A program made the translations under genes and the position numbers. Below the pieces are notes generated by a model. The model was not told where the DNA came from, did not search any database, and worked only from the letters and a program-made list of their open reading frames with translations. DNA of 64,000 bases from Bacteroidales bacterium (GTDB lineage Bacteria; Bacteroidota; Bacteroidia; Bacteroidales; F082), in the NCBI GenBank assembly GCA_017427985.1, contig JAFRRS010000015.1, forward strand, positions 62,001 to 126,000, given 5' to 3'. Shown here one piece after another: positions 8,160 to 16,947 of this stretch (positions are counted from its first letter, which is position 1; each line of letters starts with the position of its first letter).

Positions 8160-9443
8160 ATGTCTATAAACAAGATACCAAACGCGCTTTTTGCCAGAAA
8201 CCGCAGGAACTTCGCCTCGATGATGACAAAAGGCGCTATTGCTGTATTTACAGCAAACGAGGAGATGCCGCGCAACGGCGACCAGTGCTATCCTTTCCGC
8301 CAGAACTCCGACTTCTTCTACCTCACTGGCATCGACCGCGAAGGGGCATATCTCATATTATATCCCGACCATCCGAAGCCAGAGATGCGAGAGATACTTT
8401 TCATCGAGCCGTACAGCGAGACGAAAGCCATCTGGCGCGGTGAGATGCTTGACGCGAAACAAGCCAAGGAGATTTCAGGCTGCGACAACGTGATGTACGC
8501 CGACAGCTTCAACGACGTGCTTAGAGAATTGATACTCAACAGCTCAAAAGTGTATCTCAACCTTTACGAATACGCGCGTTTCGAGACGAAAGTGTCAACG
8601 ATTCAAGACCGTTTCGTGAAAGAGATAAAAGAGCAGTATCCGCTTCATACCTTTGACCGCTCTGCCCCGATTCTCAACAAGCTTCGCAAGATAAAATCTA
8701 AAGAAGAAATTGAGATTATAAAACACGCCTGTGACATCACGGGAAAAGCGTTCCTGCACTGCATGAAGACAGTGAAACCAGGACGTTACGAGTATGAGAT
8801 GCAAGCAGAGATGGAATACATCTTCAAGATGAACAACGCCTCAGGTCACGCCTTCCACCCTATCATCGCAGGCGGCAAAAACGCATGCTGCCTGCATTAC
8901 TCCAAGAACGACAGCATCTTGAACGACAACGAGTTACTGCTCTTCGACATGGGCTGCGAATATCTTAATTACGCCTCAGATTTGAGCCGCACCATCCCGA
9001 TTAACGGGAAGTTCACACCTCGTCAGAGAGAGTGCTACGAAGCCGTTTTGAGAGTCAAAAAAGAGATTACGAAACTCTATAAAGTAGGCGGCACGATTGA
9101 CAAAATCAACCAAACAACGTATCAGCTGATGGAGAAAGAGATGATAAAACTCGGTTTGTTCACACAGCAAGACGTTGACAATCAAGACCTAGAGAAGCCA
9201 TTGTACCGCAAATACCTCATGCACGGCATGGCGCATCACATCGGCTTGGACTGCCACGACAACCTCGACAAGTACGAGCCCTTCGCCCCTGGGATGATTC
9301 TCTCCTGCGAGCCAGGGCTTTACATCCGCGAAGAAGGAATCGGAATCCGCCTCGAAGATGACATCTTAATCACTGATGGTGAACCGGTTAACCTCTTTGG
9401 AGACTTAGCAATTGAAGTTGAAAGTTTAGAGTGTAGAGTTTAG
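8160..9443 (+). CDS. Xaa-Pro aminopeptidase, M24B family (first copy)
   Basis: Removes N-terminal residues next to proline. 427 residues from the ATG at 8160, which has AGGAAG at 8151-8156; an ATG-type start at 8124 would lie inside the previous gene. The N-terminal AMP_N domain has 'AVFTANEEMPRNGDQCYPF'. The C-terminal pita-bread domain carries the five metal ligands: Asp in 'LLLFDMGCEY', Asp in 'YASDLSRTIP', His in 'MAHHIGLDCHD', Glu in 'LSCEPGLYIREEG' and Glu in 'GIRLEDDILIT'. The last residues (VESLECRV) are encoded by an imperfect direct repeat of TTTAGAGT, so the tail may be recent. A second M24B gene lies at 12148. Confidence 0.93.
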   Translation: MSINKIPNALFARNRRNFASMMTKGAIAVFTANEEMPRNGDQCYPFRQNSDFFYLTGIDREGAYLILYPDHPKPEMREILFIEPYSETKAIWRGEMLDAKQAKEISGCDNVMYADSFNDVLRELILNSSKVYLNLYEYARFETKVSTIQDRFVKEIKEQYPLHTFDRSAPILNKLRKIKSKEEIEIIKHACDITGKAFLHCMKTVKPGRYEYEMQAEMEYIFKMNNASGHAFHPIIAGGKNACCLHYSKNDSILNDNELLLFDMGCEYLNYASDLSRTIPINGKFTPRQRECYEAVLRVKKEITKLYKVGGTIDKINQTTYQLMEKEMIKLGLFTQQDVDNQDLEKPLYRKYLMHGMAHHIGLDCHDNLDKYEPFAPGMILSCEPGLYIREEGIGIRLEDDILITDGEPVNLFGDLAIEVESLECRV

Positions 9444-9455
9444 AGTAGTTTTATA

Positions 9456-9481
9456 GTAGAGACGGTCGGTCGACCGTCTAA
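9456..9481. repeat. GTAGAGAC palindromic element, intergenic copy
   Basis: Starts GTAGAGACGGTCG and closes with CGACCGTCT. The core AGACGGTCG-GT-CGACCGTCT pairs over 9 bp with a 2-nt centre. It shares the left arm of the family found in reading frames at 16236, 16380, 26639, 26804 and 26897, but the right arm has decayed after CGTCT. It is the only intergenic copy in the window, 37 bp after an aminopeptidase stop codon. Just before it (9429-9450) is a TTTAGAGT/GTAGAG direct repeat. Confidence 0.65.
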
Positions 9482-9514
9482 GTTAATAGTTAAAAAGTAT
9501 AAACAATCAATATC

Positions 9515-10288
9515 ATGAAAAAGCTTTTTTTATTCGTAGCATTAGTCGCTACAGCATTTTGTGCCAAGGCACAAGTTAACATTCAGGAACAGTACGATTT
9601 CAACCGCGAACACCTCACCACAACCCTTGAAATGTTCAAGACCGACAACTGGGGAAGCACATTCTTCTTCACCGATATTTATCACCCGGACAAGCTCTCT
9701 GGTCCAACAGGTTATTACACAGAAATCGCCCGCGGATTGAACTTCTGGCAGAACACCAAGCTCGGAGCTTTAAGTGCCCACGTCGAATGGAACGGCGGTC
9801 AGTTTGCAAGCAACGCATGGCTCTTTGGTGCTGAATATTTCTTGCATTCCTCAGACTTCAGATACACTTTGACACTCGAGGTTTTGTACAAGAGCATCAG
9901 CGGTCAGAAGGCTTTGGACGCAATGGATCCTGCCGTTCGTCCTTGGGACAAAGTCAGCGATGTGCCACTGCAGTTCACCATCATTTGGGGATGCAGCAAC
10001 ATCTTCGGTCTTAATGGCTTGAATTTCAGCGGATTTGCAGATTTCTGGTGGGAAAACTGCGCTTGGGTTGACCCGGATGGCAACACCGAAAAGACAGGCA
10101 TCGTGTTCATCAGCGAGCCTCAGCTCTGGTATAACATAGGAAGCCTCTTCGGATGCCCGAACCTCAATATCGGCGGCGAGGTTGAATTCGCATACAACTT
10201 CGCGGGCGGCTGGCGCAGCGACCTCGAGTTCCACAAAAACAAAGGACTCACCATCGCTCCAGCATGCGGTATCAAATGGAACTTCTAA
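9515..10288 (+). CDS. DUF5020/Tsx-like outer-membrane channel
   Basis: 257 residues with signal peptide (MKKLFLFVALVATAFCAKAQ). The mature protein resembles the DUF5020 / nucleoside-specific channel (Tsx, OmpK) group: 'LEMFKTDNWGSTFFFTDIYH', 'GYYTEIARGLNFWQ', 'HVEWNGGQF', 'LQFTIIWGCSNIFGLNG', 'GFADFWWENCAW', closing 'KGLTIAPACGIKWNF' with terminal Phe. Tsx passes nucleosides across the outer membrane. The next two genes are a purine permease and a guanine deaminase, so the neighbourhood supports purine or nucleoside uptake; the exact substrate is inferred. Confidence 0.75.
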   Translation: MKKLFLFVALVATAFCAKAQVNIQEQYDFNREHLTTTLEMFKTDNWGSTFFFTDIYHPDKLSGPTGYYTEIARGLNFWQNTKLGALSAHVEWNGGQFASNAWLFGAEYFLHSSDFRYTLTLEVLYKSISGQKALDAMDPAVRPWDKVSDVPLQFTIIWGCSNIFGLNGLNFSGFADFWWENCAWVDPDGNTEKTGIVFISEPQLWYNIGSLFGCPNLNIGGEVEFAYNFAGGWRSDLEFHKNKGLTIAPACGIKWNF

Positions 10289-10312
10289 CTTCTAACTCAA
10301 AACTATATTACA

Positions 10313-11632
10313 GTGTTACAGAAGCTTTTTGGATTCGACCCTAAGACGATGAAAGTCAGGACTGAGGTTCTGGCGGGCATCACCACGTTTTTGACGATGG
10401 CGTACATCCTTGCCGTCAACCCGGGAATCTTCAGCGTTTTGGCAGACGGCGACAACCCCATGCCTACCGACGCTGTGTTCACCGCCACGGCACTCGCAGC
10501 CATCATCGGCACTCTCGTGATGTCTTTTTATGCCAAAAAGCCTTTCGGATTGGCTCCTGGCATGGGCTTAAACGCCTTCTTCGTGTACAACGTGTGCCTC
10601 GGGATGGGCTACACATGGCAGTTCGCACTGACCGCCATCCTCCTCGAAGGCATCATATTCATCTTGTTGACTATCACCAACGTACATGAAGCCATCATTA
10701 ACTCCATCCCTGTCAACTTGAAGAACGCCATCGGAGCCGGCATCGGTCTGTTCATCGCGTTCATCGGTCTGCAAAAAGCTGGAATCCTTGTAAGCGACAA
10801 CAACACCATTATCGCTCTCGGCGACCTCAACTCGACAACATCGACACTCACAATAATCGGATTCATCATCACCGGAGTGCTTGTCATCCTCAAAGTGAGA
10901 GGCGGCTTGCTCATCGGAATCCTCGCCACCACCTTCATTGGCATCCCGATGGGCGTGACGCATTACAACGGATTGGTTTCACACGCTCCGTCAATAGAGC
11001 CGATATTCTGCGAGTTTGAATGGTCAAATCTTTTGACAATGGACATGCTCATCGTGGTGTTCACCTTCCTCTTTTTCGATATTTTCGACACAATAGGGAC
11101 GGTGGTCGGCGTGTCGGTGAAAGCCAAGATGGTCGACAAAGACGGCAACGTCGACGGCGTGAGCAAGATTCTGATGGCTGACGCAGTCGCCACGACAGCA
11201 GGCGCATGTCTCGGTGCTTCAACCACAACGACTTACGTCGAAAGCGCGACGGGAGTCGCAGAAGGCGGACGTTCAGGTCTCACCTCATTCGTGGTGGCAG
11301 CGTGTTTCGCCTTGTCGCTCATCTTCTCGCCTCTGTTCCTCGCCATCCCCAATGCCGCCACAGGTCCTGTCCTCGTCATCGTGGGCGTCATGATGGTGGC
11401 TCCGCTGAAAAACATCGACTGGGACGACTTCTCGGAAGCCATTCCCGCATTCATCACGGCTTTGCTCATGCCTTTGTCATACAGCATCTCCGACGGTATC
11501 ATGCTCGGAATCATCTCCTACGTCGCCCTCAACGCCATCAGCGGATTTTTCAAGAAAGAATACATCAGGAAAATCAGCGTCACGATGTGGATTTTGGCTA
11601 TTTTATTCATTTTGAGATATATTTTTATTTAA
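10313..11632 (+). CDS. AzgA-type NCS2 purine permease
   Basis: 439 residues, inner-membrane transporter of the nucleobase:cation symporter-2 superfamily, AzgA branch (adenine/guanine/hypoxanthine uptake). Typical opening 'TEVLAGITTFLTMAYILAVN', then 'GLAPGMGLNAFFVY', 'GIGLFIAFIGLQKAGI', 'FTFLFFDIFDTIGT' and 'GASTTTTYVESATGVAEGGR'. About 12-14 membrane segments. The start is GTG at 10313 (GTG TTA CAG AAG), and the preceding bases show no strong Shine-Dalgarno. It sits 24 bp after the Tsx-like gene and 18 bp before guaD, probably one operon. Confidence 0.9.
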   Translation: MLQKLFGFDPKTMKVRTEVLAGITTFLTMAYILAVNPGIFSVLADGDNPMPTDAVFTATALAAIIGTLVMSFYAKKPFGLAPGMGLNAFFVYNVCLGMGYTWQFALTAILLEGIIFILLTITNVHEAIINSIPVNLKNAIGAGIGLFIAFIGLQKAGILVSDNNTIIALGDLNSTTSTLTIIGFIITGVLVILKVRGGLLIGILATTFIGIPMGVTHYNGLVSHAPSIEPIFCEFEWSNLLTMDMLIVVFTFLFFDIFDTIGTVVGVSVKAKMVDKDGNVDGVSKILMADAVATTAGACLGASTTTTYVESATGVAEGGRSGLTSFVVAACFALSLIFSPLFLAIPNAATGPVLVIVGVMMVAPLKNIDWDDFSEAIPAFITALLMPLSYSISDGIMLGIISYVALNAISGFFKKEYIRKISVTMWILAILFILRYIFI

Positions 11633-11650
11633 ATTTTAAAAATTCGAAAG

Positions 11651-12130
11651 ATGAAAATAACTGAAAAAGATAAAGAATTCATGCGCGAGGCGATACGTCT
11701 GGCTGACGAGAGCGTCAAAAACGGCGGCGGTCCTTTCGGTGCTGTCATCGTGAAAGACGGCGAGATCATCGCGGGCAACTCCAACTCCGTGACACTCGAC
11801 AACGACCCGACGGCACATGCCGAAGTGAACACCATCCGCAGGGCATGCCACAAACTCGGCACCTTCGACCTCAGCGGATGCACCATCTACACCTCGTGCG
11901 AGCCGTGCCCGATGTGCCTCGGAGCCATCTACTGGGCGCGCATCAGCAGGATTTTCTACGGAAACAACCGCAAAGACGCTCGCGACATCGATTTCGCCGA
12001 CGACTTCATCTATGAGGAACTCGACCGCCCAATCGAAAAACGCACCGTCCCGCTGATTCCGCTGCTTCGCGAAGAAGCACTGAACTCATTCCGCCTATGG
12101 TCAGAAAAAACTGACAAAATCGAATATTAA
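11651..12130 (+). CDS. guaD: Guanine deaminase (cytidine-deaminase fold)
   Basis: 159 residues; converts guanine to xanthine plus ammonia. Zinc site: 'TAHAEVNTI' (His and catalytic Glu) and 'TSCEPCPMCLGAIYWAR' (two Cys). 'NDPTAHAEV' near residue 50 and the C-terminal 'FADDFIYEELDRPIEKRT' with terminal '...TDKIEY' closely follow the Bacillus GuaD type rather than tRNA-adenosine deaminase TadA. The neighbouring AzgA-type permease fits guanine import and breakdown. Signs of damage: none. Confidence 0.88.
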   Translation: MKITEKDKEFMREAIRLADESVKNGGGPFGAVIVKDGEIIAGNSNSVTLDNDPTAHAEVNTIRRACHKLGTFDLSGCTIYTSCEPCPMCLGAIYWARISRIFYGNNRKDARDIDFADDFIYEELDRPIEKRTVPLIPLLREEALNSFRLWSEKTDKIEY

Positions 12131-12147
12131 ATTAAAAAAATACGACT

Positions 12148-13569
12148 ATGTTCACAAAAGATTTTTATGTAAAAAACAGAGCAGCCCTCAAAAAGCTGAT
12201 GAACAAAGGCATCGCTTTCTTCGTGGCAAACGACGAGGCTTCAATGAACTACCCTGACAACACCTATCACTACCGTCAGGACAGCAATTTCGCATACTTC
12301 TTCGGACTCAACCACCCTGATTTGGTAGGCGTCATCGACTTCGAATCAGGCGAGGAGATTCTCTTCGGTCAGGAAGTCACCATCGACGACGTGATCTGGT
12401 GCGGTCCGCTGCCGTCGTTGCAAGAGCAAGGCGATATGATTGGCATCAAAGACTGCCGCGACATCAACCGTTTCCCGGAATATATCCGCGAGCAAATGGA
12501 GAAAGGTAGAATGATTCACATCACCCCTACTTACCGTGGCGACCAGACCATCAAAATCGCTAACTTCATGGATATCAATGTCTATGAGGTTAAAAACTAC
12601 GTGAGCCAACTTCTCATTGAAGCCATCGTGAGCTTGCGCGAAATCAAGAGCGACATCGAAATCAAGGAGATGGAATACGCAGCCGACACTGCTTATTACA
12701 TGCACACCACCGCGATGAAGATGTGTAAGCCAGGCGTCATAGAGCAGGAAATCAGCGGCACCATCGAAGGCATCGCCATCGCGAGAGGCGGCATAGTGTC
12801 GTTCCCGAACATCGTGAGCATGGACGGTCAGACTCTGCACAACCACTATCACGGCAACGTGCTCAAGGAAGGCCGCATGATGGTTTGCGACTGCGGAGCC
12901 GAGACAGAAAACTACCTCGACAGCGACTTCACACGTACCACACCAGTCGGCGGCAAGTTCAACAGCCGTCAGCGCGACGTTTACGAAATCGTGTTGAAAG
13001 CCAACACCGAAGTGGCGAAGAACACCAAGCCAGGCATCCGTTACATGGAGATGCACAAGCTCGCAGCCCGCACGCTCATCGAAGGCTTACAAGGCATCGG
13101 CTTGATGAAAGGTAACGTCGACGACGCACTCGCAGCCGGCGCACATTATCTGTTCCAGCCTCACGGACTCGGTCACATGCTCGGCATGGATGTGCACGAC
13201 ATGGAAGGCCTCGGCGAAACGAACGTGGGATATAACAAAGAGACTCCGCGCTCAACACAGCAGGGCTTCAGCTGCCTCCGCTGCGGCAAGGTGCTGAAAC
13301 CGGGCTTCGTGGTCACCGACGAGCCAGGCTGCTACTTCATCCCTACCTTGATTGACATCTGGAAAGCAGAAGGCAAACACAAAGATTTCATCAACTACGA
13401 CAAACTCGAGACATTCAAGGACTTCGGCGGCATCCGCATCGAAGACGACCTCCTCATCACCGAGACCGGCAACCGTATCTTGGGCAAACCGATTCCGAAG
13501 ACCGTCGAAGACGTGGAGAGAACATGCGCCGAAGCACGCGAATGGATCCGTATTCCAGGCATATTTTGA
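12148..13569 (+). CDS. Xaa-Pro aminopeptidase, M24B family (second copy)
   Basis: 473 residues. AMP_N domain (FTKDFYVKNRAALKKLM; 'NTYHYRQDSNFAYFFGL') followed by the M24 catalytic domain: Asp in 'MMVCDCGAETENYLDSD' and 'DSDFTRTTPVGG', His in 'QPHGLGHMLGMDVHD', Glu in 'VVTDEPGCYFIP' and Glu in 'GGIRIEDDLLIT'. Its closest type is Bacteroidota PepP-like enzymes with the longer insert before the last Glu. It differs enough from the copy at 8160 that they are separate paralogues, not a recent duplication. It follows guaD by 17 bp. Its stop overlaps the likely TTG start of the next gene. Confidence 0.92.
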   Translation: MFTKDFYVKNRAALKKLMNKGIAFFVANDEASMNYPDNTYHYRQDSNFAYFFGLNHPDLVGVIDFESGEEILFGQEVTIDDVIWCGPLPSLQEQGDMIGIKDCRDINRFPEYIREQMEKGRMIHITPTYRGDQTIKIANFMDINVYEVKNYVSQLLIEAIVSLREIKSDIEIKEMEYAADTAYYMHTTAMKMCKPGVIEQEISGTIEGIAIARGGIVSFPNIVSMDGQTLHNHYHGNVLKEGRMMVCDCGAETENYLDSDFTRTTPVGGKFNSRQRDVYEIVLKANTEVAKNTKPGIRYMEMHKLAARTLIEGLQGIGLMKGNVDDALAAGAHYLFQPHGLGHMLGMDVHDMEGLGETNVGYNKETPRSTQQGFSCLRCGKVLKPGFVVTDEPGCYFIPTLIDIWKAEGKHKDFINYDKLETFKDFGGIRIEDDLLITETGNRILGKPIPKTVEDVERTCAEAREWIRIPGIF

Positions 13570-13937
13570 GAAAATTTCTTGAAATATTAGCAATATTTGC
13601 ACTTTTCAGCTGTTCACGTTCCAGTTCGATAATTGGGACGTGGACGGTTGATAAGGTGTCGTTTGAGTTCAACGAGCGCAAAAGCACCCCCGAGATGATT
13701 CGTCAGCTTGGCGAAATCGAGAAGCACAATACCTTGATTTTCAAGAACGACAGCATAGTCCACATCACCATGGCTGCCATCGACGCCGATTACAAGTACC
13801 AAATATCAAACGACGGAACCGTCACCCTTGAGCCGGCAGACCACCCCATCAGCAGCATCAGCCTAAACCAAAATGTTATCAATACTGAAACCGAAACTCC
13901 AATTGGAAAGATGAGGATAACATATAAAAAGCATTGA
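13566..13937 (+). CDS. Small lipocalin-like lipoprotein
   Basis: The best start is TTG at 13566 (TTGA overlapping the preceding stop), giving 123 residues. The N-terminus LRKFLEILAIFALFSCSRSSS then reads as a lipoprotein signal with lipid Cys. ATG codons at 13524 and 13542 would put extra polar residues in front of it. After the Cys, 'SSIIGTWTVDKVSFEFNE' looks like the start of a lipocalin/DUF4923-like fold, and later strands 'NTLIFKNDSIVHITM' and 'KMRITYKKH' fit a small beta-barrel. Function unknown. Confidence 0.55.
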   Translation: MRKFLEILAIFALFSCSRSSSIIGTWTVDKVSFEFNERKSTPEMIRQLGEIEKHNTLIFKNDSIVHITMAAIDADYKYQISNDGTVTLEPADHPISSISLNQNVINTETETPIGKMRITYKKH

Positions 13938-13979
13938 AGGCTTCTAAAATTTTCTTTCTCATTGTATCACAATTTTTTA

Positions 13980-13987
13980 TAATTTTG
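13980..13987 (+). promoter_or_regulatory. -7 box upstream of the T9SS pseudogene
   Basis: TAATTTTG matches the Bacteroidota -7 box and lies 33 bp before the ATG at 14020. The promoter seems intact even though the gene it serves is broken. Confidence 0.5.
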
Positions 13988-16235
13988 CGCCTTCAAAATA
14001 CAAACTGATTAACTAACTAATGAACTCATTTTCAACCTCGAAAGCATTATTGCTTTCCATACTGATATTATTGTTTGCATTCATGACGCAGAGCGCATGG
14101 GCAATTGACAATTACACCCCAACCAAAATGTCTACTGCACCAACTGAGGGACCATGGACATTTAATGCGGTCGACAACGGATATTGGGGCAATGGATGGA
14201 ATGTTTGGGCACGATCATTTAACGGAATGGATCATTCGGCTTGGAATGCTCATAGCAAGGTAAATCAGACTACTACCCTCAGAATGTTACATTATATGCA
14301 CACACTAATTTAGCAACTTTGAAAGCCACCTCAGTAGATTTTACCGCCGACTACTCCAATCAAACCGGAAGCACATACCATCTGGCGCATCTGAAGCAAA
14401 GAGGAAACTCTGGAACAAAGGAGACATCCACACTGACCAAAACATTTGAATTCGACAACCGCAACGGCAGTTCAACGCAGACTAAGACATGGGCACTCCT
14501 GCTGACGCACATAGTAAACAACACAAGTGAGTCAATTCACGATTGCCACCAGTAGGGTAGCTTCAAAAATTACAGCTATTCATGGACGACCTACTACTAC
14601 AAATACGTCACCTTCAATTCCAATGGTGGCACAGGTTCGATGTCACAGCAGACAATCGAGAACAGCGGCAATCTGAAGGCCAATAGTTTTACCCGTTCCA
14701 GCTGTGTCTTCACCGGTTGGAACACAAATCCGGACGGTTCGGGTACTGCCTATTCTAATCAAGCGGCGATTACCGTCACATAAAGTAATAAAGGTCAACC
14801 CTCTATGCCCAATGGACTTTCCAAGGCAGCGGCACAGAAAATGACCCGTACCTGATTTCTTCGACAGACCATTGGAACCTGTTGGCGGACAAGGTGAATG
14901 CCGGCAATTCATACAGTGGCAAGTACTTCCAGCTGACGGCTGACATCGGTAATGCTGTGAATCCTTTAACACAGATGTTAGGTGTAGCAAGTAATCAATT
15001 ACAAGAAACTGACAAACCATTTATGGGTACGTTCGATGGTACAGTCTCTGGCGAAGGTACAACTTATAACCGTATCGGAGGACTCTATGGACGTAGTGGT
15101 GGTGGCGTAACGATTGATAACTGTCGTATCAGTGTTAATATCAAGGGCGGTGCATGGAGCGTAGGCGGCGTCGGTGGCGAATCCTATACTACCATCCGCA
15201 ACACTGTTTATGATGGCAAACTTGAATGTCCCAAGAGTGGTGCCGGGTTTATCGGATGGAGCACAACCGATGCAACAATTGAAAACTGCGTATTCGATCC
15301 TCAGGATGGTTCATACATCACCAAAAAGGAGGATGAGGGTGATAGGGTCATGGGACCCTTCTATCGTTACGGTAATTCGGATGCAATACTTACCAACTGC
15401 TACTATTTGACGTTGCTTGGCGATGCTCAGGGCAAACAGGTCCGAACCATCACAGCCGGCTCTTATATAAATATCAGCGGTGGCGGCTCTCTGGCCAACC
15501 CAACAACCAATAGCCCGACGCTCACCATGCCTGCTGCAAACGTTACTATCAACGTAATATATTCCGCTTCCAATAGTATAACAGGATACACTTCCGGCGC
15601 CGACGGCTGGTATCTCATCTCTTCGCCAATGGCTGAAACAATGAACCCGACAAGTGTCACCAATATGCTCGGCAACACCTACGACCTCTTCCGCTTCAAC
15701 CAAAACGCTGAAATGGAGTGGCAAAACTATAAAATCCACAATAACGACGCGCAGAACCCGTTCAACGCTTTGGTCAGCGGCCAAGGATATCTCTACGCCA
15801 ACAGCGAGGACGTCACATTGACATTTTTTGGCACACCTTACAACGGCGACAATCGACAAGGATTTCTACAGAATGAATGACGACCATACTGAAATAATTG
15901 CTGCAACAGATAACAACATCGCCCCTATGGAAGGCGTCTTAGTGCATGCAACAGGCAGTGGTCAAAGCGTGACTTTCACCACAGGCGGTTCAAAAGGAGG
16001 CGAGAGAAACACTGACAACCTCATCATCAACCTCGAGCGTAACGGCACCGTAATCGACCGCGCCATCGTCAGTTTTGATGAAGGTCGAACCCTGCCGAAA
16101 TTCCAAATCGACGAAAACAACACCAAGCTCTATATCCCGCAAAACGGCGAGGATTATGCAATCGCGTTTTCTGACAAAACAGGCGAATTGCCGTTGCATT
16201 TTGTCGCAAAGGAAATTGGAAGATACACAATTTCC

Positions 16236-16263
16236 GTAGAGACGCACGGCCGTGCGTCTCTAC
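16236..16263. repeat. GTAGAGAC palindrome, in-frame copy 1
   Basis: A perfect 28-bp palindrome: left arm GTAGAGACGCACGG, right arm its exact complement. It lies within the readable last part of the pseudogene and is read as V-E-T-H-G-R-A-S-L. The flanking text (KEIGRYTISxxxHVIKLID) reads as normal protein, so the element looks inserted without breaking the frame. Confidence 0.85.
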
Positions 16264-16379
16264 ACGTAATCAAATTGATTGACAATTTTGAAAATATAAC
16301 CATCGATTTGAACGAAAACAACAATTACACATTTATCGGTTCACCTGCCGACAGCAGAAACAGATTCGTGATTGTGTTT

Positions 16380-16407
16380 GTGGAGACACAAAATTTTGTG
16401 TCTCCAC
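16380..16407. repeat. GTGGAGAC palindrome, in-frame copy 2
   Basis: Perfect palindrome with left half GTGGAGACACAAAA; one more T/A pair outside makes 30 bp (16379-16408). It is read as V-E-T-Q-N-F-V-S-P-Q in the pseudogene. The first eight residues are the same peptide as in copy 5 (26897), in an unrelated gene. A third-position change GTA to GTG and its matching partner TAC to CAC are both present, so the pairing was kept. Confidence 0.85.
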
Positions 16408-16622
16408 AGGACGATATTTTTGCCTATCAAAACGGCAGCGACATCATCGTCAACTGCGAAGGCGAACTGCAGGTGTTCGATGTGATGGGACGAATTATAA
16501 TGCAGAAACACGTCAACGGTGTTGAGATGGTTCGCAAACCGTCCAAATCAGGCGTTTATATCTTCAGATTAAATGGTAAAACACAGAAAATTGTCATCAG
16601 ATAAAAACAGGAGAAACATAAA

Positions 16623-16880
16623 ATAAAAAATATATTATTAGCAATAGCATTGATTTTTGTGATGGCTTTAGGTGCCAACGCCCAGGGCGGAAAAACCGAC
16701 GGTTTCTTCAAAAACTATAGTGATAATGATTACACAGACAGAACGGTGTATAACAATTTCATCCTGCCCAATGCCCACGGCACCAGCAGCGACTATGATT
16801 CAGCACCATTAGGTGGCGGTCTCCTTATCCTTACCACCATCGGCACAGTATATGCCATTACACGCAAACTAAAGAAATAG
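16623..16880 (+). CDS. Tiny secreted protein with membrane tail, unusual ATA start
   Basis: A signal-peptide-like start (KNILLAIALIFVMALGANAQ) is preceded by AGGAG at 16609-16613, 9 nt before an ATA codon at 16623, where an ATG is expected. Either ATA is used, the ATG was lost, or TTG at 16650 starts a shorter form. The mature part is short and polar ('GFFKNYSDNDYTDRTVYNNF'). It ends with a Pro-Leu-Gly-Gly-Gly motif, a hydrophobic stretch 'LLILTTIGTVYAI' and a basic end RKLKK. That motif-membrane-basic order is like sorting tails cut by membrane proteases, but no such enzyme is seen here. It follows the T9SS pseudogene directly. Confidence 0.5.
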   Translation: MKNILLAIALIFVMALGANAQGGKTDGFFKNYSDNDYTDRTVYNNFILPNAHGTSSDYDSAPLGGGLLILTTIGTVYAITRKLKK

Positions 16881-16885
16881 ATAAT

Positions 16886-16906
16886 AGTCTATTTTATTAA
16901 ACTTTT
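16886..16906. promoter_or_regulatory. Candidate HipB operator 1
   Basis: AGTCTATTTTATTAAACT followed by TTT. It differs at 2 of 21 positions from a second copy at 16948. The core AGTnTA...TAnACT is an imperfect inverted repeat. It lies 25 bp upstream of the -7 box of the hip operon, which suits binding of a dimeric HTH repressor. Repeat seen; HipB binding inferred. Confidence 0.5.
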
Positions 16907-16930
16907 TCTTTCTAATTTCTAAATTATTCG

Positions 16931-16938
16931 TATCTTTG
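16931..16938 (+). promoter_or_regulatory. -7 box of hipBST operon
   Basis: TATCTTTG, the Bacteroidota -7 consensus, between the two candidate operators. The predicted RNA start is near 16944, giving a leader of about 25 nt to the hipB ATG. Confidence 0.6.
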
Positions 16939-16947
16939 CAGCCGTAA

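Larger units (their letters stand above)
14020..16604 (+). pseudogene. Broken T9SS surface protein with InlB-type repeat
   Basis: Pieces of one protein lie in three frames. 14020-14270 encodes a signal peptide (ending TQSAWAIDNY) and 'GPWTFNAVDNGYWGNGWN'. The frame shifts near 14270, and the next part (to 14555) hits an in-frame TAG at 14553. The same frame then carries an InlB B-repeat ('YVTFNSNGGTGSMSQQT', 'FTGWNTNPDGSGTAYSNQ') and stops at TAA 14780. From 14801 another frame runs to 15880 ('LYAQWTFQGSGTENDPYLIS'), and a final switch at ~15845 leads to a T9SS type A sorting domain ending 'GVYIFRLNGKTQKIVIR'. At least four lesions; the last looks like a deletion. Assembly errors could explain one lesion but hardly all. 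Confidence 0.8.

Noticed and set aside
14020..14313. Short separate genes in the T9SS region
   Set aside because: Pieces fit one protein in order (signal, InlB repeat, sorting domain), so one pseudogene explains them better.
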